The notes beneath the pieces were generated by a model. The model was not told the origin of the DNA and did not search any database. It saw only the letters and a program-made list of their open reading frames with translations. Positions 17,745 through 26,344 of a stretch of 64,000 nucleotides of DNA are shown in pieces. The position numbers and the translations under genes were made by a program. Position 1 is the first letter of the stretch, and every line of letters starts with the position of its first letter. Source of the stretch: Paenibacillus arenilitoris (GTDB lineage: Bacteria > Bacillota > Bacilli > Paenibacillales > Paenibacillaceae); NCBI RefSeq assembly GCF_014705655.1, contig NZ_JACXIY010000024.1, positions 1 to 64,000 on the forward strand, written 5' to 3'.

Positions 17745-17778
17745 AACCCCGACCGCATGAGGTCGGGGTTTTGCTATG
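17745..17778. terminator. Terminator; second copy of the 34-bp repeat
   Basis: The sequence is identical to 7746-7779 (CCCCGACC / GGTCGGGG stem, GCATGA loop, TTTTG). A run of four A on the other side lets it also serve the minus-strand VOC gene that ends at 17806. Confidence 0.75.
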
Positions 17779-17805
17779 CGCGAAAATGACGACTTGGCAA
17801 AATTT

Positions 17806-18201
17806 CTACTTCGCGTTCTCGTCCGGCTGATGAATGCCGAAAATATTGCCTTCCGTGTCGATGTAATACCCTTGCCACGCCATTCCGGGCAGCGCATACT
17901 TGGGCAATGCGACCTTGCCGCCGAGGGCAAGAATTTTGGCTTCCGCAGCATCGTAGTCCTCCACACCCATAGTGCAGGCATAGCCATTCATTGCACTGCC
18001 CGGTTCCGGGGAGGGTCCTTGACGCTGCATCAAGGCGCCGTTAATCCCCATTTCCTTGGCGTCGCCCGTCACAGCGCCAAAATAAGGCATGCCGGCATAG
18101 CTGCTCCAATCCTCGAACGTCCAGCCGAATGCTTCTCCATAAAACCGTTTCGCGCGATCCATATCATCCACGTGAATTTCGAAATGCACCAATCTACCCA
18201 T
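17806..18201 (-). CDS. VOC (glyoxalase/bleomycin-resistance fold) protein
   Basis: This 131-residue protein has two beta-alpha-beta-beta-beta modules. It begins GRLVHFEIHVDDMDRAKRFY, with the metal-ligand-type His at the first strand, then CTMGVEDYDAAEAKILALGG in the second module and EGNIFGIHQPD at the end. VOC proteins include glyoxalases, dioxygenases and antibiotic-binding proteins; no substrate can be assigned. The start at 18201 is preferred over a longer frame since AAGGAGGA lies just upstream. It is monocistronic, with the shared terminator at its 3' side. Confidence 0.88.
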   Translation of the reverse strand: MGRLVHFEIHVDDMDRAKRFYGEAFGWTFEDWSSYAGMPYFGAVTGDAKEMGINGALMQRQGPSPEPGSAMNGYACTMGVEDYDAAEAKILALGGKVALPKYALPGMAWQGYYIDTEGNIFGIHQPDENAK

Positions 18202-18449
18202 GATTTCCTCCTTAGGTTTGACTTTCATACTTAAAAGATTGTCTTTATGTCTTCGAACTCCTTCTCATTATTGTTATTATTTAATGAAATATTCATTTCT
18301 TGCCGATAGGGTATTGCCGAAGAGCAACGAGGTGCGCTAGGAAAAAAATGGGGACGTTAGGGGTTGGCTCCCTTCGTCGTCTTTTTTCGTAGCGCAGCAA
18401 ATTTTTATAGATAATATAATGACTTACTATTATTTATTTAAATGATATA
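18202..18449. other. Intergenic, divergent VOC / mannanase promoters
   Basis: No gene is seen. A hairpin-like element with a T-run (GACGttAGGG...CCCTtcgtCGTC, about 18353-18387) has no plus-strand gene upstream that it could terminate. It may be a remnant. Confidence 0.4.
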
Positions 18450-18497
18450 TTGACATTCAGATGACATGACATTAAATTGGTAATGTAAGCGCTTTTA
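18450..18497 (+). promoter_or_regulatory. Mannanase promoter with cre-like box
   Basis: TTGACA (18450-18455), a 17-bp spacer and TAAATT (18473-18478) form a sigma-A promoter. TGTAAGCGCTTTTA (18484-18497) overlaps the expected start of transcription. It fits the CcpA cre pattern, a position at which CcpA represses, so glucose repression is likely. Confidence 0.65.
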
Positions 18498-18539
18498 AAT
18501 ATGGGTGAATCTACTATTGGAATGGAGGCTATTGAGGTC

Positions 18540-21500
18540 ATGAGGTTGAAGAAGAAAATGCTGTCCCCCTTGATCGTGCTTTCCGCAATCCTTTCTCTCA
18601 TTTGTTCGTCCCTGTCCCCGCTAGGGGCGGAACGAGTTCACGCGTTCGACGCATCCGACGCGGACACGGCGATCAAGGCGTTCAACGACATGTTCTGGGA
18701 TCCGGCCGCGAACACTTTTTGGGCTAATTCGAATCGCAACAGCCATCAAGGCTTCTGGGTCGAGGCGGAGCTCTGGGAAATGGTGATGGACGCCTATGTC
18801 CGTACGTCGGATCCGGATTTGAAAGCCGAACTTAGAACCCAGATCGACGATATATTCGATGGCGCGGTCGCCATTCACGGCGAGGATTGGACGAACAATC
18901 CGTTCAACGACGACATTATGTGGTGGGCGATGGGATCGGCCAGAGCTTACCAATTAACCGGGGAACAACGGTATTTGGACAAAGCCAAATATTATTTCGA
19001 TTTCGTGTACGATACCCAGTGGGACGACGAGTTTGCCGGGGGCGGCATTTGGTGGCTCAATTCGGAGCATACGACCAAAAATTCATGCATCAACTTCCCC
19101 GCGGCGCAAGCGGCCGTCTATATGTACAATATTACGCAGGACGAGCATTATTTGGATGCGGCCGTCCGTATTTTCAGCTGGGGCAAAACGAGACTTTCGA
19201 ACGGAAACGGATTAATCTATGACCGGATCGAGGTCGCAAGCGGCGTTCAGGGCGGGGCGACTCATTACAATCAAGGCACGTACATAGGGGCGGCCGTCGG
19301 TCTCTATCAGGCAACCGGCATCGCGGCTTATTTGGACGATGCCGTGAAAGCGGCGAGTCATACGATGAACCATATGGTCGATGCCAACGGACTGCTGTAC
19401 TACGAGGGCCCGAACGGGGATTTGAAGGGCGGCAAAACGATCCTGATGCGCAATCTGGGCTTTTTGCAGAAAGCGCTGAATGCGGAAGCCGGCGGGACGC
19501 ATGAGGCGTTCGAGGAAGAGTTCGATTACTGGCTTGCCTTCAATGCCGAGATGGCCTGGAGCCACCGGAACGCCGCCAATATCGTCGACGGCAACTGGGC
19601 GGGCCAGCTGCTTGCCGGAACGTACGAATCGTGGTCGTCCTCCGGCGCCGTCGAAGCGCTGACGGTCGTCGAGCCGATGGACGTCGAGCTGCAATACGCG
19701 GTCAAAAACGCCCATAGCCGAATCGAAGCGGAAGCCTATAACATCGGAACCGGCTTCGTGATGGAAGGTTCCGCCGACGGCACGTCGCAGCTCGGAGGCA
19801 TTCAGCCCGGCCACTACGCCGCGTACAAAAACGTGAATTTCGGCGACGGCGGGGCGATGGGGTTCATCGCCCGGGCGTCCAGCGGAACGGGCGGCGGCCA
19901 AATCGAAATCCGGCTCGATTCGTTGCAGGGCGACAAGGTCGGCACCTTGAACGTGGAAGGAACGGGCGGCTGGAACTATTTCATGGATGCGGTCGCCCCA
20001 TTGCAGGACGAGCAAGGAAATCCGATTGCCGTGACCGGCACCCACGATGTTTACCTGGTGTTCAAGAAAACGAACGACGACTATTTATTCAACTTGAACT
20101 GGTTCCGATTCACCGCCTCGGATCCGACCGACACCCATCCTTACTCGAAGCTGCAGGCCGAGCGCTACGACGGCAGCGAGGGCCTTGGCAAGAACGAGGA
20201 AGGGGGCTATCTGGACGCCATTCACAACGGCGCCTATGCTTCCTATTCGGACCTCGACTTCGGCTCCGGCGCTGGCGGCATTACGCTCCGCGCGGCGAGC
20301 GGCAACCAAGGCGGCACGATCGAGGTGAGGCTGGACGGGCCGGACGGGCCGACGGCAGGCGTCATCGAGATTCCGGCGCTTGGCAATTGGAACGAGTGGG
20401 TGGACGTAATGGCCCCGATCGATCATTCGGCGGCGACGGGCGTCCGCGACTTGTATTTGGTCTTCCGCGGCAAGGACGGGAGCGACTTCCCGTGCAACCT
20501 GGACTGGTTCGCGTTCACGTCGGCGCGTGGCAAGGATAGAGACGCCTACGGCAAGCTGGAGGCGGAAGACGCGACGAACGGCGCGGGCTTTGGCAGGGAA
20601 AGCGGCGGCGGGCAAACGTATTTGGCGGGCCTGTACGGTCCGAATAATCCGTACGCCATGTACAACTACGTCGATTTCGGCAGCGCGAGCCCGTCCGAAT
20701 TCCACGTGCAAGCCGCAAGCGCCACGGGCGGAGGGACGATCGAGGTTAGAATCGGCAGCATGAAGGGGCCGATTATCGCGACGGCTGCCGTATCCGGCAC
20801 CGGCGGCTGGCAGAACTTCCAGCTGTTCTCGGCGGACGTGACCGTTCCCGTAACGGGCAAGCAAATCGTCTTCCTGCTGTTCAAAGGCGGCGACTGGCTG
20901 TATAACCTGGACAAATTCACGTTCGGGGATCCGGCCGTCTTCACGGCGCCGCCCCCTACGACAGAACCGGAGGACGATAACGATCCTCCCGGTGAGGTGG
21001 ACCATGTCCGCGTTATCCGCGGGGACGATGCCCTCAAGCTGAGCTGGGACGGTCCTTATGATCGAGATGCCGCCAAAACGCAAATTACGCTGCTTCGCGA
21101 AGGGCAGCCGGTCGGGAGCGTCGCCGAAGTGAACAGAGGCGTGCAAACCGCGGTCATTTCGGGCATCGAGCAAGGCGTGTCGTATTCCCTTTTCATTCGA
21201 AACGTCGATGAATCGGGCAACGCGTCGCAAGGGATTCTCGTGGGAGAAGAGGATCTCCCAACTTATACGCTCACTGCGGCTGGGAAACGGCTGCGGGATG
21301 GGGACTCGTTCGAGGACGACGCGTACCTGGCCTTTGACGTGGGGGCCTCTTCGTCCGGAATCGCCTCGGCAACGATCGCCATTGACGGCAAGACATACGG
21401 TCTCGATCCAGCTGCGGGCGATCATCTGCAAATCGACATGGCCGGTAAACTCGGCGAGAAGTCGGCGACCGTTGCGATCGAGGACCGGGCGGGCAATAAG

Positions 21501-21794
21501 CTTACGGAGACGATCCGCTTTGAGGTCACGACGAGCGTAGGCGCGATGGAGCGATTGCTCAAGCGTTACAAGGCTTCGGGGGACGTAAAGGGTCCCCTCG
21601 TGAACCAGCTCGCGAACGCGCTGAAGCAGGCTGGGCATCATCTCGGGAAAGGAAAGCCCAAAGAAGCGGCCAAGCACATGGGCAGCTTCGTCAAGCACTT
21701 GAATAACAAAACGATGAGCCGCCATGTGACCGATGTCGGGAAAGCCGCTCTGAATACGGATGCCCAGACGCTTATTCGGCTGTGGAACGCGTAA
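18540..21794 (+). CDS. Secreted GH76 alpha-1,6-mannanase with CBM6-like repeats and FIMAH domain
   Basis: The protein has about 1084 residues. The start at 18540 gives a clean signal peptide (MRLKKK, hydrophobic core, cleavage after VHA near residue 34). Residues about 35-385 form a GH76 (alpha/alpha)6 catalytic domain. The Asp-Asp pair in NPFNDDIMWWAMGSARAY (about 120-137) is the catalytic site of endo-alpha-1,6-mannanases. Three homologous CBM6-like jelly-roll modules follow (about 391-525, 536-665, 670-797), each with xLEAE..., YxxYxxVDFG-like and LxWFxFT text. A fibronectin-III-like domain (about 815-900), an Ig-like linker and a C-terminal FIMAH domain (about 1000-1080) complete it. It probably degrades yeast or actinobacterial mannan outside the cell. 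Confidence 0.92.
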   Translation: MRLKKKMLSPLIVLSAILSLICSSLSPLGAERVHAFDASDADTAIKAFNDMFWDPAANTFWANSNRNSHQGFWVEAELWEMVMDAYVRTSDPDLKAELRTQIDDIFDGAVAIHGEDWTNNPFNDDIMWWAMGSARAYQLTGEQRYLDKAKYYFDFVYDTQWDDEFAGGGIWWLNSEHTTKNSCINFPAAQAAVYMYNITQDEHYLDAAVRIFSWGKTRLSNGNGLIYDRIEVASGVQGGATHYNQGTYIGAAVGLYQATGIAAYLDDAVKAASHTMNHMVDANGLLYYEGPNGDLKGGKTILMRNLGFLQKALNAEAGGTHEAFEEEFDYWLAFNAEMAWSHRNAANIVDGNWAGQLLAGTYESWSSSGAVEALTVVEPMDVELQYAVKNAHSRIEAEAYNIGTGFVMEGSADGTSQLGGIQPGHYAAYKNVNFGDGGAMGFIARASSGTGGGQIEIRLDSLQGDKVGTLNVEGTGGWNYFMDAVAPLQDEQGNPIAVTGTHDVYLVFKKTNDDYLFNLNWFRFTASDPTDTHPYSKLQAERYDGSEGLGKNEEGGYLDAIHNGAYASYSDLDFGSGAGGITLRAASGNQGGTIEVRLDGPDGPTAGVIEIPALGNWNEWVDVMAPIDHSAATGVRDLYLVFRGKDGSDFPCNLDWFAFTSARGKDRDAYGKLEAEDATNGAGFGRESGGGQTYLAGLYGPNNPYAMYNYVDFGSASPSEFHVQAASATGGGTIEVRIGSMKGPIIATAAVSGTGGWQNFQLFSADVTVPVTGKQIVFLLFKGGDWLYNLDKFTFGDPAVFTAPPPTTEPEDDNDPPGEVDHVRVIRGDDALKLSWDGPYDRDAAKTQITLLREGQPVGSVAEVNRGVQTAVISGIEQGVSYSLFIRNVDESGNASQGILVGEEDLPTYTLTAAGKRLRDGDSFEDDAYLAFDVGASSSGIASATIAIDGKTYGLDPAAGDHLQIDMAGKLGEKSATVAIEDRAGNKLTETIRFEVTTSVGAMERLLKRYKASGDVKGPLVNQLANALKQAGHHLGKGKPKEAAKHMGSFVKHLNNKTMSRHVTDVGKAALNTDAQTLIRLWNA

Positions 21795-21824
21795 ATCGAG
21801 ATGGGCGAGAAGCCGCCATAGAAG

Positions 21825-21855
21825 AAGCCCGGCCGCGCGGCCGGGCTTTTCGTTT
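21825..21855 (+). terminator. Terminator between mannanase and CHRD genes
   Basis: AAGCCCGGCC / GGCCGGGCTT with loop GCGC, then TTCGTTTT. It could serve both convergent genes. Confidence 0.85.
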
Positions 21856-21860
21856 TACGT

Positions 21861-22271
21861 TCAGCAAGGGTTTTTAAAGATTTGGCCACGAATTTCGCCG
21901 TTCGGATTTTGTTCCGTATGCACGTTGACATAGGCGTTGTTGTTTTTGATTTCGCGGACCAAGTCGGCAATCGTTCTGCCGCTGAGCGGCCCCATCAGGT
22001 TGGCTGCGGTTAATCGGCCCGTAACGACGCCTTTCCGTACGGTGATGCCGAAGGGCGAGTCGCCGAACAGGAAGGCGACGACGGGGCCGTTCACCCCTTT
22101 CGGCCCAAGATGGATGTGGGCGGCCGTGACCCTTCGAATGTCGCGGACCGTCAGCTTGAAGAACAACGCGTCGCCCGCGCGGTTCAGCTGAAACAGCGTG
22201 CTTCCCGTCGCGTTGGTCCTGACCGGCGGCACCTCGTTCTTTCCTCTTAAAATTGCCGTAAACTTTCTCAT
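21861..22271 (-). CDS. CHRD-domain protein
   Basis: This 136-residue protein is a single CHRD domain (the chordin repeat family). Key text is AILRGKNEVPPV at the start, then TAAHIHLGPKGVNGPVVAFLF (cut here to AAHIHLGPKGVNGPVV, about 60-75), DLVREIKNNNAYVNVHTEQN and GEIRGQI at the end. Bacterial CHRD proteins are often surface-exposed with unknown ligands. No signal peptide is seen from ATG 22271. The upstream extension of the frame lacks a ribosome binding site, while GAGGTG precedes 22271, so the short form is chosen. Confidence 0.85.
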   Translation of the reverse strand: MRKFTAILRGKNEVPPVRTNATGSTLFQLNRAGDALFFKLTVRDIRRVTAAHIHLGPKGVNGPVVAFLFGDSPFGITVRKGVVTGRLTAANLMGPLSGRTIADLVREIKNNNAYVNVHTEQNPNGEIRGQIFKNPC

Positions 22272-22420
22272 GTCTTCACCTCGCAATGGTTGATAGAGTA
22301 TCGTATTCCGAGGCGATAGCAGGCGGCTTGTACATCTGCCGCAAGGCGAGCATGGATTTTTTGGCCCGGCTATGTATTTGACCGGGAGAATAATTGTGGA
22401 CGAGTTCATATTGGCACAAG

Positions 22421-22458
22421 ATTCGTTTTTGGCAGGATACTGCCAATTGGAAACGAAT
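22421..22458. repeat. Strong inverted repeat upstream of the pseudogene region
   Basis: ATTCGTTTTTGGCAG (22421-22435) faces CTGCCAATTGGAAACGAAT (22440-22458). The inner arms TTGGCAG/CTGCCAA and the outer arms ATTCGTTT/AAACGAAT pair perfectly, with a small internal bulge. It has no T-run of its own. It may be an operator or a hairpin. A second, smaller one (TTCCGGG...CCCCGGAA) follows near 22475-22503. Confidence 0.6.
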
Positions 22459-22544
22459 TCTTATTTAATATTGTTTTCCGGGAGCGGAGAGTTCCCCGGA
22501 AGTCTATCGTCGGCGGCAGCGACGGCATCGATGAACTAAAGGCG

Positions 22545-22882
22545 GTGGGCATCATTCGGATTTCGTTCAGAGCGACATACGTACGCATTTTTTTGTTGAG
22601 CTGCATTTGCTTTTCGATCGTGATCGTTCCGTTTTCGCTCTTTTTGGCGAACCGCTTTTCGGATTACGCGTACGAGCAGATCGGGGCGTTCAACCGGGAA
22701 GCGATCCGCAAGTCGGTGGAGCGGACGGAATTCGTGCTTTCGAAGCTGAAATCGTACAGCTTGAACATGTATGCGGAAGCGCTCCGGGCGCTGACGAAAT
22801 ATTTGTCGACCGAACCGTATATTGAAGACGCTTTCTTGATCCATACCCGGTTCGAAAAATCGATATCGAATTTCCGCAATCT
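22545..22882 (+). pseudogene. Truncated N-terminus of a membrane sensor/AraC-type regulator
   Basis: About 112 codons encode an N-terminal membrane segment (FLLSCICFSIVIVPFSLFL, about residues 16-34) followed by a helical extracytoplasmic region (FVLSKLKSYSLNMYAEALRALT). This is how Paenibacillus membrane-bound AraC regulators and YesM-like kinases begin. The sequence then stops resembling such proteins near NFRNLA and continues into the DUF4855 remnant in another frame. The regulator's remaining domains are absent, so a deletion probably joined two genes. Confidence 0.6.
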
Positions 22883-22889
22883 CGCGGCA

Positions 22890-24194
22890 GGCCTCCCGGC
22901 TACAAGCTTACGGACGGAAAATACGGCGCATTGGATAGGAATGACCCGGCATGGGTAGGGCATCTGCGCGGAAAAACGCGCGAAGTCGTATTCGATCTAA
23001 GGAAGAAAAAGTCGATATGGAGGATAACCGCTCATTTTTTTCAAGATTATCCTACGAACTCGATCCTCGTGCCGCTGTCGGTATCGATGTATGTTTCCAA
23101 CGATAAGAAAAATTGGGGACTCCTTAACCGATTTTGGCGATATTGACGGCAGCGGTTCCTTAAATTTCAACGACTCTGTCGCAGGCAAAGAAAAAGCGTT
23201 TGAAAACAGGAAAAAAGCGGTGTAGTGGTGGCTGGATCAGGTCCAGCAAAGATGGAAGGCTGCCCGCTACTCCAATCTTGAGCTTGTCGGCATATACTGG
23301 ATGCCGGAACAAATCGACGTATCCGAATCGGGACCGGACATGGTTCGCATGGTGACGGAATAAGTGCATGCCATGAATGATAAGGTTTTCTGGATTCCAC
23401 ACTCCTGGGCTTACAAAATGTTTATGTGGAAAGACGTCGGGGTGGACGCTGCCGCCTACCAGCCGAATTACTTCTTTGGCGGAATGGATTCCGACCGTCT
23501 GGAAGATGCTGCGAATAATGCAAAGCGGTACGGGATGGGAAATGAAATCGAATTTGATGACGGGATGCTGACAGATCGCGTACTCCGCGAGCGGTTTATC
23601 GAATACTTGGACAGCGGCGTTAGAACTGGCCTGATGAAAAATGGTTTCAGAGCTTACTATCAAGGTAATAATGCAGTGTACAACTTGGGGGTAAGCAAGG
23701 ATCCGAGCTTGCGTTTAATGTATGACTGGCTGTACCAGTATTTGAACGGAACGTACGCCATCAACAGCAGCCCGGCGCCAGAGACGATGACGGAGCTTGT
23801 ACGGCGTTATGTCGCGTCGAAAGAAATCAAGCCGGCTTTTGGCAAAGAGTTGTCGTATCGATTGCAGATCATCAATCGTCTTCTGGATGAAAACAAGCCG
23901 AAGGATGCCGTAACGTATATGCAGGATTTTCTCGCGCACATTCATGACCCGGCCGTCCAAGCGCAAGGGTTGATTTCTGCCTCGGCAGTATCGGTGCTTG
24001 ATTCCTACGCACAAGTTCTCATTCACGCCTGGTCTGATGGTTGGGGCCTTAGTAACCTGGTACTTGGTCAAAGTTATACGATTTCCAAGCCGGCCGCAAA
24101 TAACTATTCCGATTCCGGAAATGAGCTTACCAACGGCCAATTCGGCATTGACGGCATGGCGAAAGGAGCCGTAGTTTCGCCGACGACGCCGTAA
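22890..24194 (+). pseudogene. Broken DUF4855-FIMAH secreted protein gene
   Basis: Conceptual translation gives a discoidin-like N-terminal part (YKLTDGKYGALDRNDPAW, then EVVFDLRKKKSIWRITAHF) that runs in one frame to a stop near 23146. It continues in the next frame with TAG at 23223-23225 and TAA at 23361-23363. The last open part (from 23364) encodes the DUF4855 C-terminal half (KVFWIPHSWAYKMF..YQPNYFFGG) and a FIMAH domain (about the last 100 residues, SPAPETMTELVRRYVASKE onward). The start of the gene, a signal peptide and a middle segment are missing. At least one frameshift and two stops show that it is dead. Confidence 0.8.
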
Positions 24195-24265
24195 ATAGGA
24201 AGCGAAGTGACGGACTTGCCGGGGAAGCCGAATCCCCGGCTTTTTTTTGATTTGATTTTTGGGGG

Positions 24266-24320
24266 TTGACATTAAAAGGAAGACCGGATAAACTTGTTAC
24301 ATACCAACCGAATGTATGAA
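24266..24320 (+). promoter_or_regulatory. tetR promoter and operator
   Basis: TTGACA (24266-24271), a 17-bp spacer and TAAACT (24289-24294) form the promoter. Over the expected start lies TTACATACCA-ACCGA-ATGTATGAA (24297-24320). It shares the ACATACCA half-site with the palindrome at 25028-25054, so the repressor probably controls itself. Confidence 0.65.
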
Positions 24321-24332
24321 AGGAGAGGGCGA

Positions 24333-24998
24333 ATGGCAAGAAATAAATATCCGGAAGAAACGATCAACCAAATCGTGACCGTGGCGCTTAACCTGTTCAT
24401 CCAAAAAGGATACGAGCAGACCTCCATTCAGGATATCATCAACGAACTGGGCGGGCTGACAAAAGGGGCTATTTATCATCACTTCAAGTCGAAGGAAGAG
24501 ATCATGCAGGCCGTTACCGACCATTTGTTCAAGGGCGTTGACGAGATGTTGTCCGGCGTCCGGGACGACAAGGAGCTAAACGGCCTGGAGAAGCTCCGCA
24601 AAATTTCCCGCGTCTCCCTCAACAATCCCGCCCAAAACGAAGTGGCATCGGCGACGCCGAACCTTTTGCGCAATCCGAAGCTGCTGGCGGCCCAGATCGA
24701 GCACATCGTCGAAATAGCCGTACCTGTCTATATCCAGCCCATTATCGAACAAGGTATGCGAGACGGCTCGATCCGAACCGACTATCCAAGGGAGCTTAGC
24801 GAAGTGTTGTTGATTCTCACCAACCTGTGGCTGAACCCGGCAGTCATCGAAACGTCGCCCGAGAAAATGTTGCGCAAGGTAAGGTTTTTCGATGAAATAT
24901 TGAAAGGCCTGGGGCTTGAGATGTTCGATGAGCAAATGTTTCAACGATTCGAGGAACTGTTTCGTTTGTCAGCTAGAGAAGTCAACATAGATAACTAA
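24333..24998 (+). CDS. TetR-family transcriptional regulator
   Basis: This 221-residue protein has the TetR helix-turn-helix at residues about 8-55: ETINQIVTVALNLFIQKGYE, then TSIQDIINELGG and KGAIYHHFKSKEEI. The C-terminal ligand-binding part is family-typical but has no assignable inducer. ATG 24333 is chosen because AGGAGAGGG precedes it; upstream starts fall in the operator. Both this gene and the next (hydrolase) carry the same ACATACCA operator half-sites. The regulator therefore probably represses itself and the hydrolase. Confidence 0.93.
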   Translation: MARNKYPEETINQIVTVALNLFIQKGYEQTSIQDIINELGGLTKGAIYHHFKSKEEIMQAVTDHLFKGVDEMLSGVRDDKELNGLEKLRKISRVSLNNPAQNEVASATPNLLRNPKLLAAQIEHIVEIAVPVYIQPIIEQGMRDGSIRTDYPRELSEVLLILTNLWLNPAVIETSPEKMLRKVRFFDEILKGLGLEMFDEQMFQRFEELFRLSAREVNIDN

Positions 24999-24999
24999 A

Positions 25000-25022
25000 C
25001 TGCCGAAAGGCAGCTTATTTTT
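25000..25022 (+). terminator. Terminator of tetR
   Basis: CTGCC-GAAA-GGCAG stem-loop followed by CTTATTTTT. Confidence 0.75.
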
Positions 25023-25027
25023 CAACA

Positions 25028-25054
25028 TTTACATACCATTGGTTGGTATGTAAA
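25028..25054. promoter_or_regulatory. TetR operator before the hydrolase gene
   Basis: Perfect 11-bp arms TTTACATACCA (25028-25038) and TGGTATGTAAA (25044-25054) are separated by TTGGT. The ACATACCA half matches the site in the tetR promoter. Confidence 0.75.
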
Positions 25055-25102
25055 TGGTTTAAAACAATAGGGCTAATAATAAAGTAAAGAGAGGGAAACA
25101 AA

Positions 25103-26344
25103 ATGAAAAAGATGATGGAGCAAAAGAACAGCGGCTTCTCCGAAACAGGGCTGCGCAGAATGCGCGACGTGCTGGCAAGACATGTCGATTCCGGGAAGAT
25201 TCCAGGGCTCGTCGCCCTAGTCAGCCGGAACGGCGAGACGCACGTCGAAGCGATCGGCACGATGCGCCATGATGACGGCGCGCCGATCCGAAGGGACACG
25301 ATCTTCCGGATGGCGTCCACTTCCAAGATGGTCGGGGCCGCGGCAGTGATGATCCTGCTCGACGATTGCAAGCTGCATCTGGACGACCCAGTAGACAAAT
25401 GGCTTCCCGAACTCGCCAACCGGCAGGTGCTGAAACGACCTGACGGCCCGCTGGACGAAACCGTGCCGGCGCGGCGGCCGATCACCGTGCGGGACCTGTT
25501 GACCTCTACGTTCGGAATCGGAGTGGATCTGACGTTGATGGGCTCCCCGATCCAGAACGCGATCTTCGAGGTGGGGATTTACGACACGCCGCAAGAGGTA
25601 TTGCCCGAGCCGGATGAGTGGATGCGCCGCCTGGGTACACTCCCGCTGAGCTATCAGCCCGGAGAGAGGTGGCAGTACCACATCAGCAACGAAGTGCTCG
25701 GCGTACTCGTTGCCAGGGTCACGGGACAGACATTCGAGACGTTCCTGAACGAACGCATCTTTGATCCGCTGGGGATGAAGGACACCGGCTTCTACGTGCC
25801 CGAGGGCAAGATTGACCGGCTGCCGCCCGCCTACATCCCCGATCCTCAGACCGGAGGGTTCATCGTGTGGGACGAGGCCGCAGGCGGACGCTACAGTAAG
25901 CCTCCGGCGTTCCAAGCAGGCGGCGGCGGACTGCTCTCAACCGTCGATGACTATGACGCGTTTTTACGGATGCTGCTGAACCAAGGGATGCACGGGACCG
26001 AACGGATCCTGTCCCGGCCCGCCGTCCAGCTGATGACCACGAACCGCCTCACGCCCGAGCAACAAGCATTCCGAGACGACTTGGCAAAAAACAACGTCCA
26101 TTTGTCGTATGGCCAAGGGCAGCACGGCGGCTGGGGCTTCGGGATGGCGGTGCGCACCTACCGCGGCGACTACGCTTCCATCGGTCAGTTTGGCTGGGAC
26201 GGCGGAAGCGGCACCTCGGCGTATGCCGATCCGGACAAACAGCTCACCGGAATCCTGCTCACCCAGGTCGGGATGTCCGCCCCGAATTCGGCGCATCTAA
26301 TCCACGATTTTTGGACCATGGTCTATCAGGCAATCGAAGACTAA
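25103..26344 (+). CDS. Serine hydrolase, beta-lactamase (class C) fold
   Basis: This 413-residue protein belongs to the AmpC-like/EstB esterase family. Nucleophile motif STSK is at residues 72-75 (Ser72, Lys75). The Tyr motif is in QYHISNEVLG (about 190-199). The third box is a HGG-like segment (QHGGWGFGMAVRT, near 345). There is no signal peptide, so it is probably a cytoplasmic esterase or peptidase rather than a secreted beta-lactamase. Start ATG follows GAGAGGG. The TetR operator 50 bp upstream suggests induction by a small molecule. The substrate is unknown. Confidence 0.9.
   Translation: MKKMMEQKNSGFSETGLRRMRDVLARHVDSGKIPGLVALVSRNGETHVEAIGTMRHDDGAPIRRDTIFRMASTSKMVGAAAVMILLDDCKLHLDDPVDKWLPELANRQVLKRPDGPLDETVPARRPITVRDLLTSTFGIGVDLTLMGSPIQNAIFEVGIYDTPQEVLPEPDEWMRRLGTLPLSYQPGERWQYHISNEVLGVLVARVTGQTFETFLNERIFDPLGMKDTGFYVPEGKIDRLPPAYIPDPQTGGFIVWDEAAGGRYSKPPAFQAGGGGLLSTVDDYDAFLRMLLNQGMHGTERILSRPAVQLMTTNRLTPEQQAFRDDLAKNNVHLSYGQGQHGGWGFGMAVRTYRGDYASIGQFGWDGGSGTSAYADPDKQLTGILLTQVGMSAPNSAHLIHDFWTMVYQAIED

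Noticed and set aside
20085-21725. Long minus-strand open frame opposite the mannanase gene
   Set aside because: It is Arg/Ala/Val-rich text typical of a shadow frame in GC-rich DNA, and the plus strand encodes clear domains.
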